A DNA stretch of 64,000 bases from positions 167,924-231,923 of the forward strand of contig JAACJM010000131.1 of NCBI GenBank assembly GCA_013368315.1. Reading direction: 5' to 3'. Shown here one piece after another: positions 33,140 through 44,975 of the stretch. Below the pieces are notes generated by a model, which did not search any database, was not told the origin of the DNA, and worked only from the letters and a program-made list of their open reading frames with translations. How positions within the stretch are numbered: the first letter of the stretch is position 1; every line of letters starts with the position of its first letter. Made by a program: the position numbers and the translations under genes. The DNA comes from Tetrapyrgos nigripes. Its lineage: Eukaryota; Basidiomycota; Agaricomycetes; Agaricales; Campanellaceae.

Positions 33140-34805
33140 TGATACACCATACAAATTCACGGTAAATAACCCAAAACTAGTGCTAATACATGTCTAAGTT
33201 ACTCTTAAATGGATAATAAGGACTAGAGTGAGTCCCGAACTGCTAGTCAAAGTACTAGGAATTAGGTGTATAACCTAAGGGATGTTAATGGTCAATACTT
33301 ACGGATAAGAAATAAGACTTGTTCAAAGTATTATAACAGATACATACTAGGGGATACAGCTATAGTAGCAGACCCACCTAACTACAAAGTCTACAAAGAC
33401 TTAACAAACCTGCTATAGCGGCCTAATACCGCTAGTACGACTCAAGGGATAGAGAAGGAGGAGAAACACCCCTATTCACGGGTACGCATTGGCATTACAA
33501 ATCCAGATCAAAGGCTTAGACCGCTAGATCCGAAAGGACACGTCACCATCGGAGAATTCGGATATACGGGATTCTAACCCGGATATATACAAACTTGCAG
33601 TGCACATCTACAGATGATTAGAATGGCAAACTGGCACAATATGTATATCAATAGAAAGCTAGAAACCATAGCTTTCAGATGGTACAAAGGGGATGAACTA
33701 GCAGCAACAATACTAAGTGTCTAAAGTGTTGCGAAGTTCACTAACGTAATAAGGTACAAAGTAGAGGGATTACTGATTCGGGCATAAGTATTACCGAAAG
33801 CAGTACTTACCGAAGATCACTACGGATTGGCGTCTTAAAGATAAGTGCAGTACTATCCTTTGCTACACTACGCTAGTTAGTAAGGCTTGCGCATTACTAT
33901 TGAAGAGCTGGACTCAGATTAGCGGTGTACAAGTTTAACTAGCGGTATAAAGGGATAAGTATACGTTCAAAGCTATAGAGAACAAGAGGCGGAAACTAGA
34001 TACGAGAATACCCTAAACTCAAAGGATTAGCGGTATTCCGAAGTGTAGTCATAAGTGGAGCTATCTGAGTCAGGTAGGCTACAGCCACCAGTATCAGAGA
34101 GTACCCTACTAGTAAAGAGAGTGGAGCAAGGGACAGAGAGGTCCCTACTACAAAAATTAGATAATATTCAAGTTTCCTGTATACCATAATTAGAAGGTAC
34201 CTACTAGATCCAGTAGTTACTACTCTCACGGACTAGCAGTTAGAGTAGATTTTCTCCTTTCTTTGATATATTTTAGCAGACATTGAAAAGAAATGTAAAA
34301 TTGTATAGTTGTAGCTACGAGTAGTATAAAAGGACCAGGTATTACTAGTAGCTACCAAAGCAACGGACTGTAGAGTATCAGGATTTAGTGGTAGAGACTG
34401 TGAAACACGGACAAGAGCTTCTAAACAAACTTATCATACTCGCGTGGAGTCTAAACATACAGTGTTGGTTAAATCAGTGTTGAATATATTTGTTGGTTGT
34501 TTTGTGTTTATAACTTGTGTCCTCAAGACTTGGAAACTGTGTCTAAGGCATTGGCGCCTTCAAATAGAATTGAACTGGTTGAATTGATATTGTGTGTGTG
34601 CCTTCATGCATTTGTGTGTTTTGTGGCAATAGCCTTTGTGTGTGCCTTTGTGCAAACCTTTACAAGAATCCCCCAAAAGATCTCTAAACTGTGGACTAAA
34701 TTGAAGAGTATTCTACTTACTAGATACACTTGCAAAACAAACTATATAGGTTTTTCTGGTTGTGTTCTGTGTGCTAAGAGCACTTACTAGAGAAACAGCC
34801 TATTA
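33140..34805 (+). mobile_element. LTR-like copy (inner right)
   Basis: 1666 bp from TGATACACC to CAGCCTATTA, the inverted partner of 18438-20091. TATAAAA at 34325-34331 gives the transcription sense as plus. With the tract at 33124 this copy is positioned as the 3' LTR of the plus-strand gag-pol. Flanks (GGAGA and CTGTC) are not a duplication. Confidence 0.75.
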
Positions 34806-37183
34806 CTGTCATACCTGTACCCAGATACCCACATTATTCCCTAATTTTCATTATAGTGTCTTGAGCTGTCATTTCACTAATTTTGTGAAAAATATTGGGG
34901 GTGTTTGTGGTATGCAGAGGTAGCTATGGTCCACGCAATCATCCTGGTATACTTAGTTTTTGATATAATTATGCTTTTCAGTCACCAGATGCGATTTGGT
35001 ACGACAAGGAGGACCTGTCAAAAATTTTCCCACACATTATTCCATTACCAAAATCCCAACCTATCCATGAGTAAATTGTCATTTTTTCTATGTGTAACTG
35101 ACCAGGTAATGCTCAAACAAGATTATTTTGTATTCTTTTGAGCTTTAAGAAGGTCTATGGCCAAGTCAAAGGTCAAATGTCCTAATCGGGAAGTTGAAGC
35201 TCTCTTACTCACTACATCCTGGTCATGTGTAGTACTATGCCAGGTAATGCTCAAACAAGATTATTTTGTATTTCTTTGAGCTTTAAGAAGGTCCAAGGCC
35301 AAGTCGAAGGTCGAAGGTCCTAATTGGGAAGTCTACATCCTGGTTATGTGTAGTACTATGACAGCTAATGCTCAAACAAGATTATTTTGTATTTCTTTGA
35401 GCTTTAAGAAGGTCCAAGGCCAAGTCAAAGGTCGAATGTCCTAATCTGGAAGTCGAAGCTCTCTTACTCACTACATCCTGGTTATGTGTAGTACTATGAC
35501 AGGTAATGCTCAAACAAGATTATTTTGTATTTCTTTGAGCTTTAAGAAGGTCCAAGGCCAAGTCAAAGGTTGAATGTCCTAATCAGCAAGTCGAATGTCC
35601 TAATCGGGAAGTCAAATGTGCCTGGGCCTGACATCATGACATACATCACCATTTGTATATAAAGAGTGGCTTTTTCAGGCACATTTTTCTAACCCCCCCA
35701 AACCATCACAACCTTTTGCTCCCAGCATGCTCCATTTTCCTTGGGGCCGATTTGACTGGCCACCAGACCAGTTACCCAAGGATGGATAGCACTTGTGCTA
35801 TCCGCTGTCAGTGAGTTCCTGTTGATGTGGCAGGGTCTGTGCCTGAGGCATGGAACTCACTCTGAGCAACATTGGGACTGTACATGATCATGATGATGTT
35901 CGTGAGGGGATACCTGTTTTTTTCTGACTTCTTTTTTCCTCTTTAGGTATTGTTTTATGGTTGGACAACAATCAATGTGTATCATTTTTATGTTTTTCAT
36001 GTTTCTTGTATTCTATCCTGACACATTCCTTTTCCAATGGTGGCTATCATACCACTAAGTTCTCAGTTGTTTTATTGACTTTTGTACACTAATGTGCTTT
36101 TATCATATCCTTCAGGTTTGTATTCAGTAGTTGGATAGATGACAACACACAAAGGGATGAGGGCCCTCTTGTCTTTGTGTGCTGCCGTCTCTCCTGTAGC
36201 ACATAGTATATTGTTTTGTATGTCTTTGCCATTTTAAGTAGTACTTGTTTACTTTGTAATACTCAGACCATCTTTCTAACCCTATAATAGGGTTGCTAGA
36301 CCTTCGACTTCCTAATTTGGACCTTGGGACCTTACTAAGAGGGACATGTTTGTTTGGTTGTGTTGAGATCAAACACTTTCACCTCGGTGCTTCATTGGTG
36401 CTATGTACCACGCTAACTACTTACTCTCTTGTGCAAGTGGACAATGTCTGGTAAACCTGCTACGTGTTATATCATAAGTCTCCTTCCAACGCTCCTGAAA
36501 TACGGCCACACCCAGGGGAAAAGATGTATAGGGGAATACAGTAATATGAAAAGCAACAGGCACACTATTGCCACTTGTATCACATCACACCAACACTAGA
36601 AACATGATAGCCATTGTGCGCACTCCCAAAATCCAAGGAAGGCAAGCCTCCACAGAGGAAAACGGAAGGGAAGAAAAACCATATGGAAAGATCTGCTTTA
36701 ACTGTCAGAACTAAGTCATTGCATTTAATACAGTAAACCAGCCCTAGATAAGGGTTGGAGATGGCTATGGGCAAAGACTAACCCGAATGGCACCAATGAA
36801 TTACATGAACGATTGCTGGAAGACTCAAGAGGAAATGAGAAATTGTTAAAGACAAGTACACTGACCTTGTCTTGGAAAATACAGGTTGCAATCAGGGCAG
36901 AAAAGTTGACGTGTGGGGATGTTATAGTGTTTTTTGTGTATGAGAATCCATCCATGTGGTCCTCAGAGGCGGTGGAATACATTTCAAGGTTGTACAGTGG
37001 AGTAGTGCCTAATGGATGTGGCTGAATGATTGTCTTGTTGTCTGCTCTACACGTCTACAAGGCTATACTAGGCCTGAAGCCTATGCCAAACATGCACAAA
37101 CAATGACTAATCTCACAGAACCCCTGCTATGTGTGCCCCCATTAAAAAATGGTGACGCCCTCGTTCGCCTGCGAGATTGAGCT
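34806..37183. other. no gene recognised; holds a minisatellite and a TATA-like site
   Basis: Apart from the repeat at 35104-35620, a TATATAAAG word at 35656-35664 is followed by an ATG at 35727 with a 20-codon frame only. The end near the gypsy relic (37080-37183) could hold its 3' LTR start (TGTGAGATTAGTC on the minus strand after a G-run), but I found no second copy. Confidence 0.35.
35104..35620. repeat. minisatellite, four copies of a 121-138-bp unit
   Basis: Copies start at 35104, 35242, 35363 and 35501 with AGGTAATGCTCAAACAAG. Copies 1 and 3 contain GAAGCTCTCTTACTCACTAC, absent in copy 2, which explains the two unit lengths. The fourth copy is partial and is followed by a short duplicated GTCGAATGTCCTAATC. 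Confidence 0.85.
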
Positions 37184-38300
37184 CTACTCCTCCTTGATAT
37201 CTACCCACTCAGAGTTCTCCTTGTCATCTACAACCTCTGCAAACAACCTCAACCTTCTGGCATGCACCTCCCCTTCAAGTTGAACCCCATCCAATGTTTC
37301 TAGTTTGTACGAGCTCAGGTTCCTTCTGAGCACCTTGTGTGGTGCGGACCACAGAGGGGCTAACTTGCGTTCGGTTTTGAACATGTTGAATAGGTCTCCT
37401 CGTTTCACTTGTACTAGATCTCCTGCCCTGAACATGGCTTCCCTGTTTGTTTGTTTGTGCACTGCCCTGTCAAAGATGGATTTCCTTTTCACTGCATGGC
37501 GGACCATGTTCTCATACCCATCAATGTGTTGTTGTTCAACATATCCGGTGTTGATTGCGATGTTGCTCAGAGTTACAGCTGTTGTTGCCACGTTGAATGG
37601 GGTTTGCAGCGTATTTACTGCTATTTCCAAAAGCAGCTCTTTTGGTGAATAGTGCAGGGCTGGAAGGGTTCTATTGTTAAGGATGTTGACCACTTTGTCT
37701 AGATATTCCAGCCATTGTTCTGGTAGCGACTCCCAAGACATGGTTTTGAATTGTGGGGAGTCGATGCTGAGGTCTGGGGCAACTAGGTGTTTCAAGGCAT
37801 GTAACAAGAGTTTATTGGTGCCCTTGACAAGGCCATTAACCCAGGCAGAGTATGCTGGTGTAAATTGGTGATGGATGCCGTGTTTTGTGCAGAAGTTAGC
37901 AACTTCTTGATTCTTGAAATGGGAACTGTTGTCTGATATGAACATGTCAGGCTTGGTGTAGAGTCGGCATAACTCACCTAGGCTTTCTAATGTTGTTTTC
38001 ACTGACCCCTTCTTTTTAAACTTGTATACCCAAACATGTTGTGAGAACCCGTCAATGTATACACCCAGCTGATTCCAACCTCCTTTCCCTTTAGACATTG
38101 ACAGATAGTCGCCTGTCAACAACTCGAAATGGTGTCACGCATAATTGGTTCCAAAAGCGAATTTAGGTGGGACGCACCAAAATTCGCACATTGTCCACAT
38201 CCTTTGATACCCTCCATGATTGCCTTATCCAACCTGGGGCACCACACCTTGTCAAGTAATGCAATATTCACCAAGTCTCTCCCAAAATGGCCTCCCTGCT
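37184..38300 (-). pseudogene. pol: integrase of a second gypsy-like element (element B)
   Basis: Minus strand. The zinc-binding part (HEQGGHFGRDLVNIALLDKV, then KGCGQCANFG) is around 38300-38130, followed by stops, then an open frame from 38122. Catalytic residues: LLTGDYLS (first Asp) and MFISDNSSHF (second Asp) are kept; the expected Glu is Lys in NGLVKGTNK (codon at 37825-37823), a GAG-to-AAG type change that would destroy activity. The C-terminal end has AGDLVQVKRGDLFN and LAPLWSAPHKVLRR, the usual integrase tail, and no chromodomain. Confidence 0.75.
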
Positions 38301-38310
38301 CATGCTCCTC

Positions 38311-39610
38311 TCATGCAAGTACTACCACCTCTTTCCATGGTACACATTCCATCTTGGTTCTCGCATGGATGCCTTTGGAATTTCCCACCTGCCACAGCTT
38401 CCTGGTTTCTTCATCAATCATATATCCTTCTGCATGATGCCTGGCTCTCCGCCTCCACTCATAGGATCCAATTACTTGCATCCCTTCTAGTGCTTCAATC
38501 ACCTCCACAAACATCCTCTCATCCTTAAACCTCTCCTTCATATCTTCATACTTGCTTGACTGCTCCTGCACTTGGCAAACGTCGTTGACCAAGCCTCTAC
38601 TAACCTTCCAATCCTCTGAGACCGTCCACTCACTACCATCACTGTCCTCCCTCGGCTTACCCTCCCACTTCCTACTCAGTCCATCAGCTACTACATTCAG
38701 TCTTCCTGGTATATGCCTGACATCTACAATGCAATATGACATGATACCATCATGCCACCTTGCATGGGCAGCGTTTAGCTCTCTGTTGCTGAGGACATCT
38801 CTCAACGCCTGGCAATCAGTCTCTATTTCGACAGGGAAGCCCCAGATAACGTCCAAGAACTTGTCCAAGCTAAACTTGAGAGTGGCAAATTCAAGCAAGA
38901 ATGGCTTGTAACGTTGTTCTGATGTTGAGGTGCACTTGGATGTGAAAGTGATGGGATATCGCTTTTCTACTATGGTGCCGTCTTTCTTCTTCTCCTTCAT
39001 TCATTGAGAGAGTACCACTGCGAACCCCTCTTTACATCTGTCTGATGTGACAATGAAATTTGTGCCATCCCATTGTGGTGCTTTCAACACCGGTTGTGAT
39101 GTTAGTGCTGCTTTCAACTCTAGGAACGCCTTTGCTTGATCTTCTCCCCATCGGTCTTTCAGCTTATGGTTGGACATTGCATTCCTCCAGGCAGTTTTGC
39201 CACAACCTTTGGGTATGTTGACCTCCTTTAGTAGGTTGCGCAATGGTCCCTCCTTCTTTGTGTATCCCTTTACCAGATCTCAGTACCAGATCTCAGAAGT
39301 GTCTGGTTAGTCCAAGGAATGAGGATAGATGAAGAGTGTCATCTGGGACTGGCCATTCAACGATGGCAGTGAGTTTGGCAGGGTCTGTTGTGACACCTTC
39401 GTTAGTGACCTTGGTGCCTGCGAAGATGCCTTCTGAGATGAAGAATTTGGATTTGGCTGCAGATAGGGATAGGTCTTTTTCCCAGACACACTGGAAGATC
39501 CTTCTTAACTTCCCCATCATTTCTTCGAAACTATCTGCTGCTGTTCTGCCGTCATCTATGAATAGCTGGATGGTACCATCTCGTAATAGGTTGTCCAGAT
39601 TCGTCACCAT
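38311..39610 (-). pseudogene. pol: RNase H and C-terminal reverse transcriptase of element B
   Basis: 39610-39293 holds the RT catalytic strand LFIDDG and the following thumb-like region to LTRHF. 39243-39001 continues with KDRWGEDQAKAFLELKAAL and FIVTSDRCKEGFAVVLSQ; a TGA then interrupts RNase H, which goes on from 39000 (TSEQRYKPFLLEFATLKFSL, then ETDCQALRDVL, RHIPGRLNVVADGLSRKW). The N-terminal RT blocks are missing or scrambled (39610-39984), so the element is dead. Confidence 0.75.
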
Positions 39611-40663
39611 TAATTGTGCAAAAGTTGTGAATAAGGTGTTGATGGTCTCCTTGTTTCCTGGGGTATATGGTGAGTGGGTACTTCATTCTCTTCATGGAAT
39701 GGGAAATTCACAGATACCCCACTCTCATTACTCGTGTTGCCATTCGGCTTAATTGCTGTGCTCAGATTTTCCTCTTCCAGCAAGCACTGTACTTCCTTTA
39801 GTATTGGCGTACACTTTGGATCCCCTTCCAATGTTTCTCGCCTGTGTTCCTTCTCTATTTCCTTGTCCTCTACCTCCTCTAACATCACTACGAATGTCTT
39901 CCAGTTGGTGTTACTTTTTCCCCAAGCCCTGAGTTGAATATAGTTCTTGATTCTTTGCCTACTTTCACTTTGATGGTGTCGCATTGAACTGCTTTAATAA
40001 TGGCTTTCCAAATAGCAGGTCCCAGCTTCCCCTGCTATTGAAGACTTTGAATGATCCTTTCACCTCCAATCCTTTCACTTGGACAACACCATTCCAACTC
40101 GCCATGGATGGTACTGAGCACCCATCTGCCCCATTATCCACTGATTCACCCTTGGAGATTGTTGTACACTATGATGTCCATGCATGCTGTCATGGCACCA
40201 TCGTCAACTAGTGCTGGTACTTGCACCACTTGATTGTTGTTGTCTACTAATTCAACTAACATGTTGAATGGTTTGCTGGTATGGCTCAGGACACTCTCCA
40301 CAGTATGCACATCAATAATGTTATTTTCAGGTACTGAATCATGGCTAATACTTGAGAAAGTGTCCAAGACCTGGGTCATACAGTGGCTGTTCACTCTGTT
40401 GACCCTTCCCCGTTTCCCTGGTTGAATCCCACAAATACATCCTCTATATCTCTGTTCCTGACCATATTTATTCTAACTGCATTGGGCCAACCCAATTCCC
40501 TCTGCACAAATGCTCTGTAATCACCTTTTTTCTTCCTGATCGTAGACATTGATGTGCAGGGGGCTAGGCGTCCATCTGTTCCCTGTCTGTGCCAATTCTT
40601 GCCACATTTAAAACACTCTCCAGATCCCAGCTTCAACATTCCAGGTTGGTAAGGGAAGCACAT
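39610..40663 (-). pseudogene. gag-pol: gag zinc knuckle and protease remnant of element B
   Basis: 40663-40391 includes CFKCGKNWHRQGTDGRLAPC, an enlarged zinc knuckle. 40394-40146 reads VPALVDDGAMTACMD, in the place of the D-S/T-G protease motif (Ser/Thr replaced by Asp). 39984-39610 has a Glu-rich helical segment and then a frameshift before the RT. The 5' LTR and most of gag are absent; the remnant ends close to the dynein fragment. Confidence 0.6.
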
Positions 40664-40828
40664 GGTTTCTTCATATGCATCTGCGTTTCTTGTTTCTCAT
40701 CTTTGTATTTTTCCTTTTTCCTTTATTCCTTTCTTTTATTCCAAACCCTCATGCTAATGCTAATGCTAATCCTATCTACCTAGTCACTCCTGGCTTGAAC
40801 CCACCCACGTGTACCCACATTACATGTA

Positions 40829-43092
40829 TTGATGCTCAAAGCTGTCCTTGCAAGTGCCAGTATCCTCAAGCGTGAACGTCTTCTCAGCGTCAAGAACAAG
40901 GGTGATGAGTTCATCAGTCTTTCCAATGCCATTTCAGAGCAGATTATCCTCATTCAGAGTGTCACAGAGACTATTGTACCCAAATTAGTGGCAGATGATG
41001 TCCCGTTATTAACGAAGTGAGTGCCTCCCCACAGTAATTTGTCCATAAGCCTGACACTGTCTCTAGCTTTCTGGAGATTGGTGGATTGCCAAGATTCTGC
41101 AGTGGTACCAGATTCAGAAGATTCAGCATGGTTTGGTGATGGTTGGTCCTTCTGGCAGTGGGAAGACTAACACCTGGCAAGTCTTGCTGGCTGCGTTGGA
41201 ACACCTTGACAGTATTGAGGGCGTTGATACACCGTACAAAATCACAGTATACATACTTGGATTTTGGTTCATAATATCAGTTTTGACGTTCTCTTAAGGG
41301 AATAAGAGGACTAGGGTGAGCCCTGAACTGCTATTTAATACCTAGCAGGACTAAGAAAACAATGGTACAATAATATTAAGTGCTTACGAATGGAGAAACA
41401 ACTCATTCTAAGTACTATGATAGATATGTACGAGTTGGGAGTTATAATAGCAGACCCACCTATAAAGGCTTTCAAATCCTATTATAATGACTAGAACCAC
41501 TAGCATAATCCAAAGGGACAGTGAAATGTGAGGTATCCCCTATTCATGGGCATAGGAACACGTAAGCAACACAATCCTCGGCCAAAAGGTCGCTCGGAGA
41601 AGACAGCGCTAAGATCAGACATGCAGACAATCACGCTAGGTCTAGATCTATGTATTGGTAAAACCATAGTACTAAAACGGCTTCGAGGGAATCTTAAGTA
41701 TCTGTAAAAGGTACATATGGACAAAAGTAGGACAAAGTATATATGTACGGGATCCCAGAGAGTTCAGCTATCCATTGGTACAGAGGGGATAGTGGATCGG
41801 GCATCTCTACACAGAGATATGAGGAACAGAAGCGCTAAGTCACAATACATCTGAATGATCGGAATACAACCCAAACAGGTAACATTATTTCCAGATAAGG
41901 ATAAATCTGTCAGTAATCGTCTAGCTAGGCATTGAAAGCATTGAGGAAGGAATAAGTATGCAAATGGACTGCACAAGAGCTGGACTTGTATGCAGGACTC
42001 AATAGTAGACTGCTGGCAATACATAGAACACGAATAAAGCAAGATTGGAGAAAAAGGGAAAGGAGAACCAAATGGAATAAAGATGCCCCTAGCGTAAGGA
42101 CATGTATGAAGGACCTAGCAGTCATAAGTGGAGCGTTCTGAGTCATAGATGTGATGCTCGCTAACCAGGACAGTACACAAAAACACCAGACGGCTTACAA
42201 AGGGAACTGAAGAAAGTTCCTATGAATATTTAGATAATATTGCACAGTTTCTGTATACCCTAATAAGCAAGTCTTTACTTACAAGGAAATAGGTAGAACT
42301 TGTTAGTGGACTTTTTGATTTGTTTTATAGTTTCTCTACGTACCTTTTAGTGGACCTCAAAAAGAAATAGGTAACTGTATAGTTGTAGCTGCGAGTAGTA
42401 TAAAAAGGACCAGATATTACAAGTAGCTACCCAAGCCACGTACTGTAGAGTATCAGATCTCACTAGCAATAGTAGAGGACGTGAAACATGGACTAAAGCT
42501 TCTAAACAAACTTAACTGCACTCGTTACGAGTATAAACATTTGTGTTGGAGATAATAGAGTTTTAAAATTGAACATCTTTGGGGTTATAACTGTGATATT
42601 TGTGTTGACCTTCTGGTCTATTAAGTGTTGATTTTAAGGCAACTGTGGCCTACAAGTGTTTGATTTTAGGGACTCGTTGATCCCCTTGGTGTTAAACTTG
42701 TGTTTATTGTGTTGCATGCTAAGCACTAACTTCATTGAAAAACCCCGATCAAAAGTACTTATTGTACAAGTAAACTGGGAATTTGAGTACTCTGACTACT
42801 CGGAACACTTGTCTCATTTACATTTGTATACGGTTTTGTGTTTGGGTGCAGTTCCTAGCGCTTAATTACAAAAACCACCTATTAGCGTATCTTATGTGAT
42901 AGATCCAAAGGCCATGCACAAGGATGATCTTTATGGTACCCTTGATTCCACTACCCAGGAGTGGAATGATGGCTTATTCACTCATGTACTGCGTAAGATT
43001 GTCGATATGTCTGTGTTGAGAGTGGTAAGAGGCACTGGATCATCTTTGACAGAGATGTTGATCCTGAACCATGGGTGGAGAATTTGAACAGG
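40829..43092 (+). pseudogene. dynein heavy chain fragment, interrupted by a solo LTR
   Basis: The plus strand gives a helical segment with QIILIQSVTETIVPKLVADDVPLL, then after a short gap [26 protein letters not shown] (Walker A at 41145-41168), the hallmark of an AAA+ module (AAA3-like) of cytoplasmic dynein. The reading stops at 41224 in the LTR-like insert and resumes at 42885 with [36 protein letters not shown], a frameshift, and [12 protein letters not shown]. It ends at a GTGAGT donor near 43090. Flanking motor modules are missing. A real dynein motor exceeds 4000 aa, so this is a fragment. Confidence 0.8.
41225..42884 (+). mobile_element. solo LTR inserted in the dynein fragment (outer right)
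   Basis: 1660 bp from TGATACACCG to CACCTATTA. GCGT stands on both sides (41221-41224 and 42885-42888; five bases if one mismatch is allowed). Removing the insert with one GCGT rejoins the dynein frame exactly ([10 protein letters not shown]). TATAAAAA at 42399-42406 shows plus sense. It is the inverted relative of 13384-15139. Confidence 0.85.
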
Positions 43093-44975
43093 TGAGTACA
43101 GGGATTATCTGTGCACCATGCATTTTGCTATTCTGAGGGCTCATTCAGTCTACTTTGAGGATTTTTTGGGAGACGAAGAATGGATACAGAATAGATGGAA
43201 TGAGGATGATAGATTGTTGAGGATTGATCTGAAGCATATGCGGTGGTCTGTAATGGAGTATGTGACTCGTTGGATGTGGGAATTGAGGAAGGAGTGTTTG
43301 GATCTCTCAGTGAGTTGCAGCGGAGTCTCTTCATGATCATAATCTGATTTTTTTTTTCTGTCAGGCTTTGCAAACTCGGTAGACGAAGTCTTGGAGTCCC
43401 TGTTTGAAGTCAGTGTATAGTAAAGATCTTTTTGAAGACAGTTACTCATACGGAGACCCTGAAGACATACATGCCAAGTCATTTTCAGCTGGATTGAAAT
43501 GCTTCGGGCTTTGTTAGCGAAGTCTATTGGGGCCAGGAATCCGCTGATGGGTGCAGCTTGGTGCTGGTCTCAGTGGTTTGGGTGTTGAGGGCATTATGTC
43601 CTTGATGTACATGCGGATTTTTATTCTGGAATTTTTTTCCAACGTTTGGGACCTTCTCTACCTAGTTTCTGAGGTCGTTATCAATGACAAATGTGAGTCC
43701 AACTGTCCCAGTCCATGTAGACGTTCTCCAGAACAATCAATACCTGCCAGCTCATCAATCTCCCAGAACCAAGACATATGACACTGGCCGTTTCTCGTTG
43801 GGTTGGTATCTTTCCGACGTCGTTATCAGGGTTTCCTGGAGCTGAGAACTCATTGGTTGGTGGTTATGGTGTTGTCAACACCGTGTGTGTAGCATTGGAG
43901 GCTCGCATATCCCAACTGGGTATGCTTTTTTTCATTCTTTATAGCTTATCGCAACTGACTCTGGGTCCTGGGGCTCGTCAGGTTGTATTTCCTCTTCCAG
44001 GTGGCCGTCTGTCTTGACCGGCACATCATCTTTGATTTCGCAAGGCTTTGGGTCACTGGGTCACCAAAATAGTCTAAAGTCGCGCAATTTCAACATGACA
44101 TGATGAGAAGATAGGAGAATGGGCCTTGGGACTGTTTTCTCTATACGTTCTGCATGTCATGTACTATCATTCGTCTCATCTGACCTCAATCACATTCTTG
44201 TTTCAGAGCCTACGTCTTCACATTCTCTACCACCCTCTTATATATCATTATTCCTTTGCCAACCAAGAGTCCAGCTACTCTTTGTCAAAGTCTCATCCCA
44301 GCGTGATATGAATATCAGTCAAATACTCGGGATCCTTGTTTTGAGGCCAGTGGTAGCTGCCAGGTCCCAAACCTGAGTTATGTGTAATGGCACCATTTCT
44401 AAACGACTTGGGAAGTGCTGGGACAGGTCACCGAGGGTTAATGCAACTGAGGATGCGGTGATGACTTTCATTTGGCGATGCCTTGGCTGGTCTGCACCTC
44501 CTCATGGCTCCCCTGGCTCCTCTCTGAACCCCAAAACACTGTTCAGCTCTCTTAGAATGTGCCAGAAGCCTTCCACTCAGCATAGCTTATCAGGTGCATT
44601 TGACAGGCTAGTCTAGGTCCTGTCTTCACTCCTTACAGCTGGAGGCAAGGGCTTTGGAGCAGCAATCAGCTAGAGAAGAAGCTGAAAAGACCATTCATCA
44701 GGAAAAACCTCGATTGCAATTTTAGCCTAAATTTATCATAATCGTACCAAGTCGCGTAAATGTAGATAAATCACTGGTTGCGACGGCTTCGAGTTGGCTT
44801 TGATTATGCAAAATTGTACATAATGCTGTAGGATTTCTGGATACTATTAGTAGTAAGCTCAGTGGTAATAAAAAAACAAGTACTTATAGCATAGTCTGCT
44901 CCACTATAGTACATCAGTCCATAGATGAGAATCGGTTGCTTTCACCAAGTCCCCAGCAAGATCCCGAACGCGCTC
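43093..44975. other. no gene resolved
   Basis: Short open pieces only. On the minus strand 44020-43915 reads DDVPVKTDGHLEEEIQPDEP, which looks like an acidic exon, and on the plus strand 44635-44725 reads a charged helical piece (LEARALEQQSAREEAEKTIH) ending at TAG. I cannot join either to a gene. Confidence 0.3.

Noticed and set aside
36813..37025. 70-aa open frame on the plus strand
   Set aside because: No domain, no splice context, and overlapping frames on the other strand are equally open.
13384..42884. DIRS-type or Maverick-type element suggested by inverted terminal repeats
   Set aside because: The enclosed pol has a DDE integrase with HHCC zinc and no tyrosine recombinase, DNA polymerase B or adenovirus-type protease. 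LTR-like features (TATA box, polypurine tract) and the solo insertion in dynein fit a Ty3-like family.
43118..43336. Further dynein exon after the fragment
   Set aside because: The open frame (acidic, Trp/Arg-rich) does not resemble the expected continuation of the AAA module.
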